Below are positions 26,317-39,589 of a stretch of DNA of 64,000 nucleotides, piece by piece. The stretch is from Ureibacillus composti (GTDB lineage Bacteria > Bacillota > Bacilli > Bacillales_A > Planococcaceae), in NCBI GenBank assembly GCA_030348875.1, contig JAUCEP010000002.1:3489001-3553000 (forward strand), in the 5' to 3' direction. The notes beneath the pieces were generated by a model, which was not told the origin of the DNA, searched no databases, and saw only the letters and a list, made by a program, of their open reading frames with translations. Every line of letters starts with the position of its first letter. Position 1 is the stretch's first letter. Both the position numbers and the translations under genes were made by a program.

Positions 26317-27714
26317 TTAACCAATAGAACCTTCCATTTCGAATTTAATTAAGCGGTTCATTTCAACTGCATATTCCATTGGAAGTTCTTTTGTAAATGG
26401 TTCGATGAAGCCCATAACGATCATTTCTGTTGCTTCTTGTTCTGAGACCCCACGAGACATTAAATAGAATAATTGTTCTTCAGATACTTTCGAAACTTTT
26501 GCTTCGTGCTCTAATGAAACATTATCATTTAAGATTTCATTGTAAGGAATTGTATCTGATGTAGATTGATTATCCATAATTAATGTATCACATTCGATGT
26601 TAGAACGAGCACCAGTTGCTTTTGGACCAAAACGAACAACACCACGATATGTTACTTTACCGCCTTGTTTAGCAATTGATTTAGATACGATTGTTGAAGA
26701 TGTATTCGGTGCTAAATGAATCATTTTGGCACCAGCATCTTGGTGTTGACCTTTCCCTGCAATCGCAATAGAAAGTGTCATACCACGTGCACCTTCACCT
26801 TTTAAGATACATGCTGGGTATTTCATCGTTAATTTTGAACCGATGTTACCATCAATCCACTCCATTGTACCGTTTTCTTCAACAACAGTACGTTTTGTAA
26901 CTAGGTTGTAAACATTGTTTGCCCAGTTTTGAATTGTTGTGTAACGGCAATATGCATCTTTCTTAACGATAATTTCTACTACCGCTGAGTGAAGTGAGTT
27001 TGTTGTGTAAACAGGAGCTGTACATCCTTCTACATAGTGAACACTCGCACCTTCATCAACAATAATTAATGTACGTTCGAATTGACCCATATTTTCAGAG
27101 TTAATACGGAAATACGCTTGAAGTGGTGTATCTAATTTCACACCAGGTGGCACATAAATAAATGATCCACCAGACCAAACAGCTGAGTTAAGTGCAGCAA
27201 ATTTGTTGTCTGAAGATGGAATTACAGTACCCCAGTGTTTTTTAAAGATATCTTCGTTTTCACGAAGTGCAGAATCTGTATCTTTGAAAACAATACCTAA
27301 GTCTTCAAGATCTTTTTTCATGTTGTGGTAAACTACTTCAGATTCATACTGAGCAGATACACCAGCTAAATATTTTTGTTCAGCTTCAGGAATCCCTAAT
27401 TTATCAAATGTTGCTTTGATTTCATCAGGAACTTCATCCCAAGATTTTTGAGTAGCTTCAGATGGCTTTACATAATAAGTAATTTCATCGAAGTCTAGAC
27501 CTGCTAAGTCGCCACCCCATTGTGGCATTGGTTTTGAGTAGAATATTTCAAGAGCCTTTAAGCGGTAGTTTAACATCCACTCAGGTTCGTTTTTCATATT
27601 TGAAATTTCACGGACGATTTCTTCAGTTAATCCACGTTTTGAACGGAAAATTGATACGTCCTTGTCATGGAAGCCGTATTTATAATCGCCAATTTCAGGC
27701 ATTTTTTTAGCCAT
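26317..27714 (-). CDS. sufB: Fe-S cluster assembly scaffold SufB
   Basis: 465 residues, standard length. The right-handed beta-helix core and C-terminal SufBD signature are present ([24 protein letters not shown]-like [20 protein letters not shown]). SufB forms the SufBCD scaffold with SufC and SufD, on which clusters are built. Last gene of the sufC-D-S-U-B operon; strong GGAG site; terminator directly after. Confidence 0.97.
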   Translation of the reverse strand: MAKKMPEIGDYKYGFHDKDVSIFRSKRGLTEEIVREISNMKNEPEWMLNYRLKALEIFYSKPMPQWGGDLAGLDFDEITYYVKPSEATQKSWDEVPDEIKATFDKLGIPEAEQKYLAGVSAQYESEVVYHNMKKDLEDLGIVFKDTDSALRENEDIFKKHWGTVIPSSDNKFAALNSAVWSGGSFIYVPPGVKLDTPLQAYFRINSENMGQFERTLIIVDEGASVHYVEGCTAPVYTTNSLHSAVVEIIVKKDAYCRYTTIQNWANNVYNLVTKRTVVEENGTMEWIDGNIGSKLTMKYPACILKGEGARGMTLSIAIAGKGQHQDAGAKMIHLAPNTSSTIVSKSIAKQGGKVTYRGVVRFGPKATGARSNIECDTLIMDNQSTSDTIPYNEILNDNVSLEHEAKVSKVSEEQLFYLMSRGVSEQEATEMIVMGFIEPFTKELPMEYAVEMNRLIKFEMEGSIG

Positions 27715-27734
27715 TTTAACTCCTCCGTTCAGTT

Positions 27735-30692
<2,958 letters not shown>

Positions 30693-30712
30693 GTTGTTTC
30701 GTCCTCCTCTAC

Positions 30713-31492
30713 TTAAGCTTCTTGTACTGCGTCTGTATCTTCAATTCCTAATTCTTTTTTGATCCAATCGTAACCTTCTGCTTCTAAGCGTTGTGCTAGT
30801 TCAGGACCACCAGATTTAACAACGCGACCTTGCATCATTACGTGTACTTGGTCAGGAGTGATATAGTTTAATAAACGTTGGTAGTGAGTGATTGCTAGAC
30901 AGCCGAATCCTTCACCGCGCATTTCGTTAATACCTTTTGCAACAACTTTTAATGCATCGATATCAAGACCAGAGTCGATTTCGTCTAAAATTGCAAAAGT
31001 AGGTTTAATCATCATTAATTGAAGAATTTCGTTACGTTTTTTCTCACCGCCAGAGAAACCTTCGTTAAGATAGCGTTGAGCCATATCTTGATCCATTTCA
31101 AGGAAGTCCATTGTTTTATCTAATTCACGAATAAATTTCATTAATGAAATTTCGTTACCTTCTTCACGACGAGCATTAATTGCTGAACGGATAAAGTCTG
31201 CGTTTGTAACACCAGAAATTTCAGATGGATATTGCATAGCTAAGAATAAACCAGCTTTTGCACGCTCATCAACTTCCATTTCAAGTACATTTTCACCGTC
31301 AAGTTCGATTGTACCTTGTGTTACTTCATATTTAGGATGTCCCATGATTGCAGATGATAAAGTTGATTTACCTGTACCATTTGGACCCATGATTGCGTGT
31401 ACTTCATTTGTATTAATAGTAAGGTTTACACCTTTTAAAATCTCCTTGTCATCGATTGATACGTGAAGATCTTTAATTACTAAAGTTGACAT
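30713..31492 (-). CDS. sufC: Fe-S cluster assembly ATPase SufC
   Basis: 259 residues, ABC-type ATPase. Walker A is GPNGTGKST at about residues 36-44, the signature is SGGEKKR, and Walker B is FAILDEIDSGLD with SufC-typical spacing. ATP hydrolysis drives structural change of SufBCD during cluster assembly. First gene of the operon, GGAGG site 8 bases before the ATG. A possible Fur-type site lies about 200 bases upstream. Confidence 0.97.
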   Translation of the reverse strand: MSTLVIKDLHVSIDDKEILKGVNLTINTNEVHAIMGPNGTGKSTLSSAIMGHPKYEVTQGTIELDGENVLEMEVDERAKAGLFLAMQYPSEISGVTNADFIRSAINARREEGNEISLMKFIRELDKTMDFLEMDQDMAQRYLNEGFSGGEKKRNEILQLMMIKPTFAILDEIDSGLDIDALKVVAKGINEMRGEGFGCLAITHYQRLLNYITPDQVHVMMQGRVVKSGGPELAQRLEAEGYDWIKKELGIEDTDAVQEA

Positions 31493-31686
31493 TATATTAC
31501 CTCCGTATTAGATACATTGAATGGTAGTACCATTTCTAATTTATTATCATTCTAATCTTAACTCAAAACTGTTTACCATGCAAACATTTATTCTGTAATG
31601 AAAATAAATCAAATAAATCCATAAAATCTAAGGACTTTTACCTCCTTGAAATTTTCCAATGAAAATTACACCAACAAATTGTGAAC

Positions 31687-31720
31687 ATAATCATTTTCAA
31701 TAATCATTTTCTAATTGAGA
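31687..31720 (-). promoter_or_regulatory. possible Fur-like site upstream of suf
   Basis: Two direct copies of ATAATCATTTTC (31687 and 31700, period 13), followed by TAATTGAGAATGG. On the suf strand this reads as GAAAATGATTAT units that resemble Fur half-sites (TGATAAT). Similar but not a classical 7-1-7 box, so tentative. The rest of 31493-31965 is AT-rich and shows no gene. Confidence 0.3.
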
Positions 31721-31965
31721 ATGGTCTTCACTTAAAAATCTCGACAAATTACAGAAATTTCGCATCTAATTCATTTTCAGCTTGCCATAAAAATACTATA
31801 CCTTTTAAATATGAAATAAAAATTCACTATGCCATCTTACCATTTAATCAGAAGTCCAGAAATAATAAAATAAAAAAGCGTTTTTTGAGGAATACTTTGT
31901 TCAAAAAAACACTAATGCTAACTAAAACTTATTGAAAATGAGTTCCACTCCAACAATTTTAAAAA

Positions 31966-32145
31966 AGTGTTAGCCATACTACAGAAACCGCGGCCTACCA
32001 CTGTAAGCCGCGCAATGTTTCCGGAACGTTTAGAAGTACACATTCTATGTGAGCGGTCCTACACAAAAGCACGAAGACAAGTCGAAAAGACATGTTTCAA
32101 CATGGCTTTGCGGCTTGTGTGCTTAGACCGCTCTCTCGAAACACT
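31966..32145 (+). repeat. family-A structured repeat, copy 2
   Basis: Same two-module layout as copy 1. Ends AGTGT / ACACT; hairpin CGCGGC / GCCGCG with the same loop CTACCACTGTAA. Outer stem GAGCGGTC (32051) / GACCGCTC (32126), with both partners changed relative to copy 1. Apical stem CATG / CATG (32091, 32101) where copy 1 has CACG / CGTG. Lies between the suf promoter side and the glt terminator. Confidence 0.85.
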
Positions 32146-32218
32146 CACTTAGGATTCATTATTAGAATTTTAGCAAGTCATACATTATTGCACTTTTTTT
32201 CAATATCATTAACAATTA

Positions 32219-32266
32219 GAAAAGCGCTTTTTGAGCTATACTTCACTCAAAAAAGCGCTTTTTTTG
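32219..32266. terminator. terminator after gltD
   Basis: Stem AGCGCTTTTTGAG with a near-complement, 8- to 10-base loop, T-run on both strands; adjoins the stop of the glutamate synthase small subunit. Confidence 0.8.
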
Positions 32267-32267
32267 A

Positions 32268-33746
32268 TTATGCTTTGACTGATGTAGTTAAAAATTCCTC
32301 TACACTTGCAGCGACTGCACGACCTTCTTTAATTGCCCATACAACTAAACTTTGACCACGTCTAGCATCACCAGCAACAAATACACCTGGAACATTCGTT
32401 GCAAAATCCTTAATGGAAGCTTGGATACGATTACGAACTAAGTTTACACCAAAATGCTCTGCAATTTTATTTTCTACCCCTTCAAAACCGATGGCAACAA
32501 ATACATATTGTGCTGGCCATACTTTTTCGGTACCTGGTAGCTCTTTAAAATAATAGAAACCATCTTCGCCTAAAACCTTTTCCATTTGAATCGTATGAAG
32601 TTCTTTTACACGGCCGTTTTTATCTTTAACAATTTTTTTCGTTTGAATACAATATTCACGAGGATCACGACCTTTTACTGCTGCTACTTCTTCATAAGCG
32701 TAATCTAATTTATAAACATTCGGGTCTTGTGGCCAAGGCGTCTCGTCTGTACGCGCTTTTGGAAGCTCTGGATGTTTACCAAATTGATAAACTGAGCGAG
32801 CTTCTTGACGTATAGCAGTCGCCACACAGTCAGCACCTGTATCTCCACCACCAATAACAATAACGTCCTTACCTTTCACATTTAAAGCTTTGCCATCTTT
32901 AAATTTAGAATCTAGTAAGCTTTGAGTCACCCCTGTTAGGTAATCCATTGCTAAATGAACACCCTCTGACTCACTGCCTTCAATATGAAGTGCTCGCTGT
33001 TTTTGTGCTCCAACACATAAAATGACAGCATCGTATTCATTTTTGAATTGTTCTCCAGTGATGTCTACCCCAACCTCTGTATTCAATACAAAGTCAATTC
33101 CTTCTTGTTGAAGTAAATTCACACGGCGTTCTACTACTTCTTTTTCTAATTTCATATTTGGAATTCCATACATTAACAAGCCACCAGGACGATCAGCACG
33201 TTCATATACAGTGACACTGTGTCCCTTTTGATTCAGTTGATCTGCTGCTGCTAATCCAGCAGGACCTGATCCAACGATTGCAATCTTTTTGCCTGTTCGG
33301 TGAGATGGAATACGTGGAACTATCCAGTTGTTCTCAAAGCCTTTATCAATAATTGAGCGTTCAATAGATTTTATAGCTACTGATGGCTCATTAATACCCA
33401 AAGTACAAGAACCTTCACAAGGCGCTGGACAAACGCGCCCTGTGAATTCCGGGAAATTATTAGTCATGTGAAGACGTTGTAATGCTTCTTGCCATTTCCC
33501 TTTGTATACTAAGTCATTCCATTCTGGAATCACATTTTGAATTGGACATCCTGCAGCAGCTCCACGTACTTCAATTCCCATATGACAAAATGGTGTAGCA
33601 CAATCCATGCAACGTGCACCTTGTGTTTGTAGTGATTCATCTGACAGCCTTGAAGCATATTCATTCCAATTTAGAATACGCTCTAGTGGAGGCTGTTCTT
33701 TCGTTTTCTCTCTTTTATATTCCATAAATCCTGTTGGTTTCCCCAT
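32268..33746 (-). CDS. gltD: glutamate synthase small subunit (NADPH)
   Basis: 492 residues. N-terminal Fe-S region with cysteines in ARCMDCATPFCHMGI and AGCPIQNVIPEW, then CPAPCEGSCTLGI. FAD-binding motif IAIVGSGPAGLAAADQL near residue 150 and NADPH motif VIVIGGGDTGADCVATAIR near residue 290. It oxidises NADPH and passes electrons to the large subunit. Called gltB in B. subtilis nomenclature. 15 bases after the large-subunit gene, same operon. Confidence 0.95.
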   Translation of the reverse strand: MGKPTGFMEYKREKTKEQPPLERILNWNEYASRLSDESLQTQGARCMDCATPFCHMGIEVRGAAAGCPIQNVIPEWNDLVYKGKWQEALQRLHMTNNFPEFTGRVCPAPCEGSCTLGINEPSVAIKSIERSIIDKGFENNWIVPRIPSHRTGKKIAIVGSGPAGLAAADQLNQKGHSVTVYERADRPGGLLMYGIPNMKLEKEVVERRVNLLQQEGIDFVLNTEVGVDITGEQFKNEYDAVILCVGAQKQRALHIEGSESEGVHLAMDYLTGVTQSLLDSKFKDGKALNVKGKDVIVIGGGDTGADCVATAIRQEARSVYQFGKHPELPKARTDETPWPQDPNVYKLDYAYEEVAAVKGRDPREYCIQTKKIVKDKNGRVKELHTIQMEKVLGEDGFYYFKELPGTEKVWPAQYVFVAIGFEGVENKIAEHFGVNLVRNRIQASIKDFATNVPGVFVAGDARRGQSLVVWAIKEGRAVAASVEEFLTTSVKA

Positions 33747-33761
33747 TTCTAGAACCCCCTC

Positions 33762-36700
33762 TTATTTGGAAATGGCTAGCTCTTTGCTGCCAGTTGTTTC
33801 TACAAATGCCTGCATTGCTGCTTGATTTTCTGTTAATCCATTGAATTTATGATGGTTAATTTTTTCCATCATTTTTTGATAATCAGTTGGTACAACTTTT
33901 ACAAATTTCGGAACAAATTCATCCCATTTCGCTAAAATATCTAACGCAATAGAGCTATCTGTTTGTTCTAAGTGTTGAATAATCATTGAACGTACTGCTT
34001 CAATCTCTGTTTTATCTGCTAGGCGTTCGAAATGAATCATTTCTTTATTACATTTTTCTTTCAATTCATTTTCGTCCGTTGGTAAAATATAAGCTATTCC
34101 TCCTGACATACCTGCCGCGAAGTTTTTACCTACATCACCTAAGATCACGACACGACCACCAGTCATATACTCGCATCCGTGGTCACCGATGCCTTCAACA
34201 ACCACATTAGCACCACTGTTTCGAACAGCAAAACGATCTCCTGCTCGACCATTGATGAAGACGCTTCCGCTCGTTGCCCCATATAGACAAACGTTACCAG
34301 CAATGACGTTCTTCTCTTGCTTTCCTTTAATTGGTGCTGTTGCGATTAGCTTACCACCAGATAATCCCTTACCGAAGTAGTCATTCACATCACCAACAAC
34401 TGATAATGTCATCCCTTTTGGTACGAATGCTCCGAAACTTTGCCCAGCATGACCAGTAAATTTCAAGTGGATCAAGCCTTCCTTCAGACCCGCTTCTCCG
34501 TACTTTTTAGAAATCTCACTACCAATAATTGTTCCAACTACACGGTCGGTATTTTTAATTGTGTATTCTAATTCTATTGGCTCTTTTTCATTAATTGCTT
34601 TTTGAACTTTCGGTAATAATTCACGAAGGTCAAATGTTTCTGCTATTTGAAGGTCTTGATTTGTTTGTTTTGTACGAGACCCTTCTACTTGATGAAGTAA
34701 TGTAGACAAGTTAAGTTGACTTGCTTTCCAATGTTGTTTTGCTCTTTCACTTACTTGTAAAACATCAGTACGTCCTACCATTTCATCAATTGTACGGAAT
34801 CCTAACATCGCCATATATTCTCGCATTTCTTCTGCAATAAAGCGCATGAAGTTTACAACATGATCCGCAGTACCCATAAATTTTGCACGTAGTTCTGGAT
34901 TTTGTGTTGCAACCCCTACAGGACATGTATCTAAGTGACAAGCACGCATCATAATACAACCTAGAACGATTAAAGGAGCAGTTGCAAAACCATATTCTTC
35001 AGCTCCTAGTAGGGCAGCCATGACAACATCTTTCCCTGTCATTAGTTTCCCATCTGTTTCTAGAGTTACACGATCGCGTAGTCCATTTAGCATTAATGTT
35101 TGATGCGCTTCTGCTAAACCAAGCTCCCATGGTAAACCTGTATGTTTAATAGAAGTTTTCGGAGACGCTCCTGTACCGCCGTCGTATCCTGAAACAACAA
35201 TGACATCTGCTCCTCCTTTTGCAACACCAGCTGCAATTGTACCAACACCAGCTTTAGCTACTAATTTCACTGAAATTCTTGCATGTCGATTAGCATTTTT
35301 CAGATCATAAATAAGTTCAGCTAAATCTTCAATAGAATAAATATCATGATGTGGTGGTGGTGAAATTAACCCAACCCCCGGTGTAGAGCCGCGCACTTCC
35401 GCAACCCATGGGTAAACTTTATTACCTGGTAGTTGACCACCTTCACCTGGTTTAGCACCTTGAGCCATTTTAATTTGAAGTTCTTTTGCATTCACTAAAT
35501 AATGCGATTTTACTCCAAAACGCCCAGAAGCAATTTGTTTGATGGCACTGTTACGGTCGTCACCATTGGAATCGATTTCAAAACGGCCCGAGTGTTCCCC
35601 ACCTTCACCTGAGTTTGAACGTCCGCCAAGTCTATTCATTGCAATAGCTAACGTTTCATGAGCTTCTTTAGAGATTGACCCAAATGACATTGCTCCAGTT
35701 TTAAAACGTTTAACAATTGAATCAACTGACTCAACTTCTTCTAGAGGAATAGCTTTTGAACCTTTCTTAAATTCAAGTAAGTTTCTTAAGAAGCCAATTC
35801 GTTCTTCATTTGCCATTTCAGCATACATACGGTAAATACCAAAGTCATTTTTACGCGTTGCTAATTGTAAAGTATGAATTGTTTTTGGATTGAACGCATG
35901 GTGTTCACCATTAGCACGCCATTGGAAGTCGCTTCCTGACTCTAGCTCTTTTGTTTCACTTTTAAATGCTAAAGCATGACGTCGTTTTGCTTCTTCTCCG
36001 ATTGTTTCTAAATCAATACCATCAATTTGTGAAGCTGTACCAGTAAAGTATTGATTGATTACTTCTTTGCTGATCCCAACTGCTTCAAAAATTTGTGCTC
36101 CACGATATGATTGAACTGTCGAAATCCCCATTTTTGACATTACTTTAACAACACCATCAGCAATCCCTTTACGGAACTTTTTAACAGCATCTTCATAACT
36201 AATTGTGATATGACCAGCTTCAATCGCTTGTTGGATAGAAGCGTATGCTAAATACGGATTAATCGCATCAACACCAAAACCTATTAACGCAGCAAAGTGA
36301 TGAACTTCTCGAGCTTCCCCACTATTTGTGATAATGCTCACAAGCGTACGCTTACCTGTTCGTACTAAGTATTGATGTAACGCACTTGCAGCTAAAAGGA
36401 TTGGAATCGTAGGTGTTTTCACATCTTCTAAGTGATCATTTAGAACTAAAATTGATTTCCCATTTTCAATTGCTTCATTTGCTTCATTAAAAATACGTTC
36501 CAGTCCATTTTCCAAAGATTCCGCAAATTCAAGTGAGATGATTGCAGATTGGAAATGTTTTTCCGTATTTTCGATAATTTCTTCATACTCACCGTTTGTT
36601 AAAATCGGTGTATCTAAATAAATCCTTCTTGCATTTTCAGCTGATGGATGTAATAAATTTCCTTCCGCTCCTAACAACGTCATTGTAGAAGTGACAATAT

Positions 36701-38282
36701 GTTCACGAATTGAATCGATTGGTGGATTCGTTACTTGCGCAAATAATTGTTTGAAATAATTAAATAATGATTGAGGAAGATCTGATAGCACTGCGAGCGG
36801 TGTATCATTCCCCATTGAACCAATTGGATCTTTGCCACTACTTGCAATCGGAACAATATATTTATGAAGATCTTCGAATGTGTAGCCGAAGATTTTTTGG
36901 CGTTCTGTTAAAAGAGGGATCTCCTTAGGCATTTCTTTTTCGGCATTTACCGTTAGCATATTGTCTTCTAACCACTTACTATATGGTTCAACAAGTGCCA
37001 TTTCACTTTTCAATTGTTCATCAGAAATGATTTCGCCTTTTTCTAAATCAATTAATAGCATGCGTCCTGGACTTAAGCGTTCTTTATAAAGTACATTTTC
37101 TTCTTCAATATCAACAACTCCGACTTCAGAAGAAAAGACGATCATATCATCTTTTGTTACATAGTAACGCGCTGGTCGTAAACCATTTCGATCCAGAATT
37201 GAACCAATTTGTTTTCCATCTGTGAAGCAGACAGCTGTTGGTCCATCCCAAGGTTCCATTAATGTTGCATGGTAACTATAAAACGCTTTTTTGTCATCCG
37301 TAATATGCGGATTTTCTGTCCATGGCTCCGGAATTAACATCATGGCTGTATGAGCTGGTGTACGTCCAGCTAGGACGAAAAATTCAAAAGCATTATCTAA
37401 CATTGAAGAATCCGAACCTGTTGTATCAATAATTGGAAGTAATTTCTGTAAATCTTCACCAAAGGCTTTTGAAACAAATTGTTGTTCACGAGCATGCATC
37501 CAGTTAATGTTGCCACGTAATGTATTAATTTCTCCATTATGAACAATATAGCGATTAGGATGTGCACGCTCCCAACTTGGGAATGTATTAGTAGAGTAAC
37601 GAGAATGTACTATTGAAAAAGCAGAAATGAAGCTTTCATCTTGTAAATCAAGGTAAAATTCACTAACTTCTTCAGGAGTTAATAGCCCTTTAAACACCAT
37701 TGTTTGGCTAGAAAGACTAGGACAATAAAACTTTTTGCCATTTTCTTTTGCCCAATGCTCCGCTTGTTTTCTAATTAAGTATAATTTTCGTTCAAATGCT
37801 AAACGATCTTCTACATTATTTGCTTTAATAAATACTTGGCGAACCGTTGGAGCAGTAGACTTAGCAATATCACTCAATATTTCTTTATTAGTAGGAGCAG
37901 TTCTCCAGGCAATTAAAATTTGCCCTTCTTCCAAAATTAATTTATTAATTTTTTGTTCGATGGCTTCTCTCTCATCATTGTCTTGAGTAAAGAAGAACTG
38001 ACCTACGCCATATTCACCTTTTTCCGGAAGATTTAATTCTGGACAGTTCAGTTTGTAAAATGCATGTGGGATTTGTACCATTAAACCGGCTCCATCACCT
38101 GTTTTCCCATCACTTCCACGTCCTGCACGGTGATCAAGTCGACATAACATTTCTAACCCATTTTTTACAATTTTATGTGAAGCGCGTCCTTTTAAATTTG
38201 CGTAAAATCCTATTCCACAAGCGTCATGTTCAAAGCTTGGCGAATACAAGCCTTGTTCGCTTGGATATTGATGAAATGTCAT
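33762..38282 (-). CDS. gltB: glutamate synthase large subunit
   Basis: 1506 residues, full length. A short propeptide precedes the N-terminal nucleophile Cys22 (HDACGIGF) of the class II glutaminase domain. A central domain, the FMN-binding synthase domain (about 780-1200, GGHSGRFEIDSNG-type regions, SGYDGGTGASP) and a 3Fe-4S motif GCIMMRACHLDTCPVG follow, then a C-terminal beta-helix (GXXGXXXG repeats, GDRFAVRNSGA). It converts glutamine plus 2-oxoglutarate to two glutamates. Called gltA in B. subtilis. Divergent from gltC. Confidence 0.97.
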   Translation of the reverse strand: MTFHQYPSEQGLYSPSFEHDACGIGFYANLKGRASHKIVKNGLEMLCRLDHRAGRGSDGKTGDGAGLMVQIPHAFYKLNCPELNLPEKGEYGVGQFFFTQDNDEREAIEQKINKLILEEGQILIAWRTAPTNKEILSDIAKSTAPTVRQVFIKANNVEDRLAFERKLYLIRKQAEHWAKENGKKFYCPSLSSQTMVFKGLLTPEEVSEFYLDLQDESFISAFSIVHSRYSTNTFPSWERAHPNRYIVHNGEINTLRGNINWMHAREQQFVSKAFGEDLQKLLPIIDTTGSDSSMLDNAFEFFVLAGRTPAHTAMMLIPEPWTENPHITDDKKAFYSYHATLMEPWDGPTAVCFTDGKQIGSILDRNGLRPARYYVTKDDMIVFSSEVGVVDIEEENVLYKERLSPGRMLLIDLEKGEIISDEQLKSEMALVEPYSKWLEDNMLTVNAEKEMPKEIPLLTERQKIFGYTFEDLHKYIVPIASSGKDPIGSMGNDTPLAVLSDLPQSLFNYFKQLFAQVTNPPIDSIREHIVTSTMTLLGAEGNLLHPSAENARRIYLDTPILTNGEYEEIIENTEKHFQSAIISLEFAESLENGLERIFNEANEAIENGKSILVLNDHLEDVKTPTIPILLAASALHQYLVRTGKRTLVSIITNSGEAREVHHFAALIGFGVDAINPYLAYASIQQAIEAGHITISYEDAVKKFRKGIADGVVKVMSKMGISTVQSYRGAQIFEAVGISKEVINQYFTGTASQIDGIDLETIGEEAKRRHALAFKSETKELESGSDFQWRANGEHHAFNPKTIHTLQLATRKNDFGIYRMYAEMANEERIGFLRNLLEFKKGSKAIPLEEVESVDSIVKRFKTGAMSFGSISKEAHETLAIAMNRLGGRSNSGEGGEHSGRFEIDSNGDDRNSAIKQIASGRFGVKSHYLVNAKELQIKMAQGAKPGEGGQLPGNKVYPWVAEVRGSTPGVGLISPPPHHDIYSIEDLAELIYDLKNANRHARISVKLVAKAGVGTIAAGVAKGGADVIVVSGYDGGTGASPKTSIKHTGLPWELGLAEAHQTLMLNGLRDRVTLETDGKLMTGKDVVMAALLGAEEYGFATAPLIVLGCIMMRACHLDTCPVGVATQNPELRAKFMGTADHVVNFMRFIAEEMREYMAMLGFRTIDEMVGRTDVLQVSERAKQHWKASQLNLSTLLHQVEGSRTKQTNQDLQIAETFDLRELLPKVQKAINEKEPIELEYTIKNTDRVVGTIIGSEISKKYGEAGLKEGLIHLKFTGHAGQSFGAFVPKGMTLSVVGDVNDYFGKGLSGGKLIATAPIKGKQEKNVIAGNVCLYGATSGSVFINGRAGDRFAVRNSGANVVVEGIGDHGCEYMTGGRVVILGDVGKNFAAGMSGGIAYILPTDENELKEKCNKEMIHFERLADKTEIEAVRSMIIQHLEQTDSSIALDILAKWDEFVPKFVKVVPTDYQKMMEKINHHKFNGLTENQAAMQAFVETTGSKELAISK

Positions 38283-38371
38283 TTTTTATTCCCCCCAAAT
38301 CTATCGAATAACGTATTTACATTTTAAGGTTTTTAAATTAATATTAACAATATATAGTTTGGAATAAATCA

Positions 38372-38386
38372 ATCTCACTTTTAGAT
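38372..38386. promoter_or_regulatory. possible GltC-binding dyad
   Basis: ATCT-N7-AGAT (38372-38386) in the 120-bp space between divergent gltB and gltC, the shape expected of a LysR-regulator box. Adjacent to the gltC ribosome site, so it could serve autoregulation. Based on shape and position only. Confidence 0.35.
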
Positions 38387-38402
38387 AAATGAGGTGGAAA
38401 CG

Positions 38403-39305
38403 TTGGAATTACGCCAATTACGATACTTTGTAGAGGTAGCTGAAAGAGAACATATTTCTGAAGCAGCCGAACATTTACACGTAGCTCAGTCAGCTATTAG
38501 CAGACAGATTGCAAACCTTGAAGAAGAGCTAGGCGCATCACTTTTTGAACGTGTAGGAAGAAATGTCAAACTTACACCAATTGGTAAAGTCTTTTTAGAA
38601 CACACTCTTATCGCATTGAAGGCAATTGATTTTGCCGCTAAACAGGTAGAAGAATATTTAGATCCTGCAAAAGGAACAATTAAAATCGGCTTCCCTACAA
38701 GTTTAGCCAGTTATGTACTACCGACCGTGATTTCCGCATTTAAGAAGGATTACCCCGATGTTTCGTTCCATTTACGTCAAGGTTCCTATCGTTTTTTAAT
38801 AGATGCCGTAAAAAACAGAGAATTAAATCTCGCTTTTTTAGGACCTGTACCACAAAAAGATGAAAGTATAGATACAACCATTTTATTTAGTGAAAGTATC
38901 CATGTACTTCTCCCTGCAAATCATCGATTCGCAAACCAAGAATCGGTCCATCTTCATGATTTAAGAAATGAAAATTTCGTTCTTTTTCCGCAAGGGTATA
39001 TTTTAAATAAAGTGGCTGTAGACGCATGTAAAGCTGCTGGGTTTATGCCAAACGTTACCTCTGAAGGTGAAGATATGGATGCACTTAAGGGACTTGTGGC
39101 AGCAGGCATCGGAGTTACATTATTACCGGATAGCTCTTTGTACGATTCTACGCCTCGATTCACGTCGAAAGTTGCTATTGAAACTCCCAACATTCGTCGT
39201 ACAGTAGGGGTCATTTACTCAACAAACCGTGAACTGGCACCATCTGAAAAAGTTTTCCTTGAATTTATTAAAGACTTCTTTTCAAGATTAAACCAATTTC
39301 AATGA
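38403..39305 (+). CDS. gltC: LysR-family regulator of glutamate synthase, GltC
   Basis: 300 residues from a TTG at 38403, 5 bases after AGGTGG. A GTG at 38394 overlaps that site, and homologues start MELRQLRYF. N-terminal winged helix-turn-helix (ISEAAEHLHVAQSAISRQIANLEEELG, about residues 16-42), LysR effector domain after residue 90 with KIGFPTSLASYVLPTVISAF. In B. subtilis GltC activates the gltAB operon when 2-oxoglutarate is high. The divergent position to gltB supports the same role. Confidence 0.94.
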   Translation: MELRQLRYFVEVAEREHISEAAEHLHVAQSAISRQIANLEEELGASLFERVGRNVKLTPIGKVFLEHTLIALKAIDFAAKQVEEYLDPAKGTIKIGFPTSLASYVLPTVISAFKKDYPDVSFHLRQGSYRFLIDAVKNRELNLAFLGPVPQKDESIDTTILFSESIHVLLPANHRFANQESVHLHDLRNENFVLFPQGYILNKVAVDACKAAGFMPNVTSEGEDMDALKGLVAAGIGVTLLPDSSLYDSTPRFTSKVAIETPNIRRTVGVIYSTNRELAPSEKVFLEFIKDFFSRLNQFQ

Positions 39306-39313
39306 TGATTCTG

Positions 39314-39410
39314 TAGGGGCTAATGTTACGTTTTGTTCAATTTGAGAAAACGATGTTACTCGGACGGTAACCTTAGGATCAAAACAGCGCAGTTTGTTTT
39401 GAAACCCCTA
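39314..39410 (+). other. cloverleaf-like inverted-repeat structure
   Basis: Outer arms TAGGGG (39314) and CCCCTA (39405) enclose three consecutive hairpins: CGTTTT (39329) / AAAACG (39347), GTTAC (39355) / GTAAC (39367), and AAAAC (39381) / GTTTT (39396). About 97 bases, between gltC and its terminator. Seen directly; no RNA family is recognised. Confidence 0.5.
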
Positions 39411-39417
39411 AAAAATA

Positions 39418-39462
39418 AAAGGACTCAGGAGTAAGTCAGTTTTTACTCCTGAGTCTTTTTTT
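39418..39462 (+). terminator. intrinsic terminator downstream of gltC
   Basis: Perfect 13-bp stem GACTCAGGAGTAA and complement, followed by seven T. Confidence 0.9.
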
Positions 39463-39543
39463 ACATACGAATTTCGGGTCAACCCTTTTCCTATTCGACA
39501 ATTTTTCTTTCACTGCATTTACTTAAAACTTCATACTTCCTAC

Positions 39544-39583
39544 AAAAAAACCTTTCAAACTTAACGTTCGAAAGGTTTTTTAC
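39544..39583 (-). terminator. intrinsic terminator after metQ
   Basis: Stem AAAAACCTTTC / GAAAGGTTTTT with a 13-base loop and T-run on the minus strand. Confidence 0.9.
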
Positions 39584-39589
39584 ACATCA

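Noticed and set aside
31967-32355. plus-strand frames of 61-87 codons in 31967-32355
   Set aside because: They cover the family-A repeat and the antisense end of gltD; no ribosome site.
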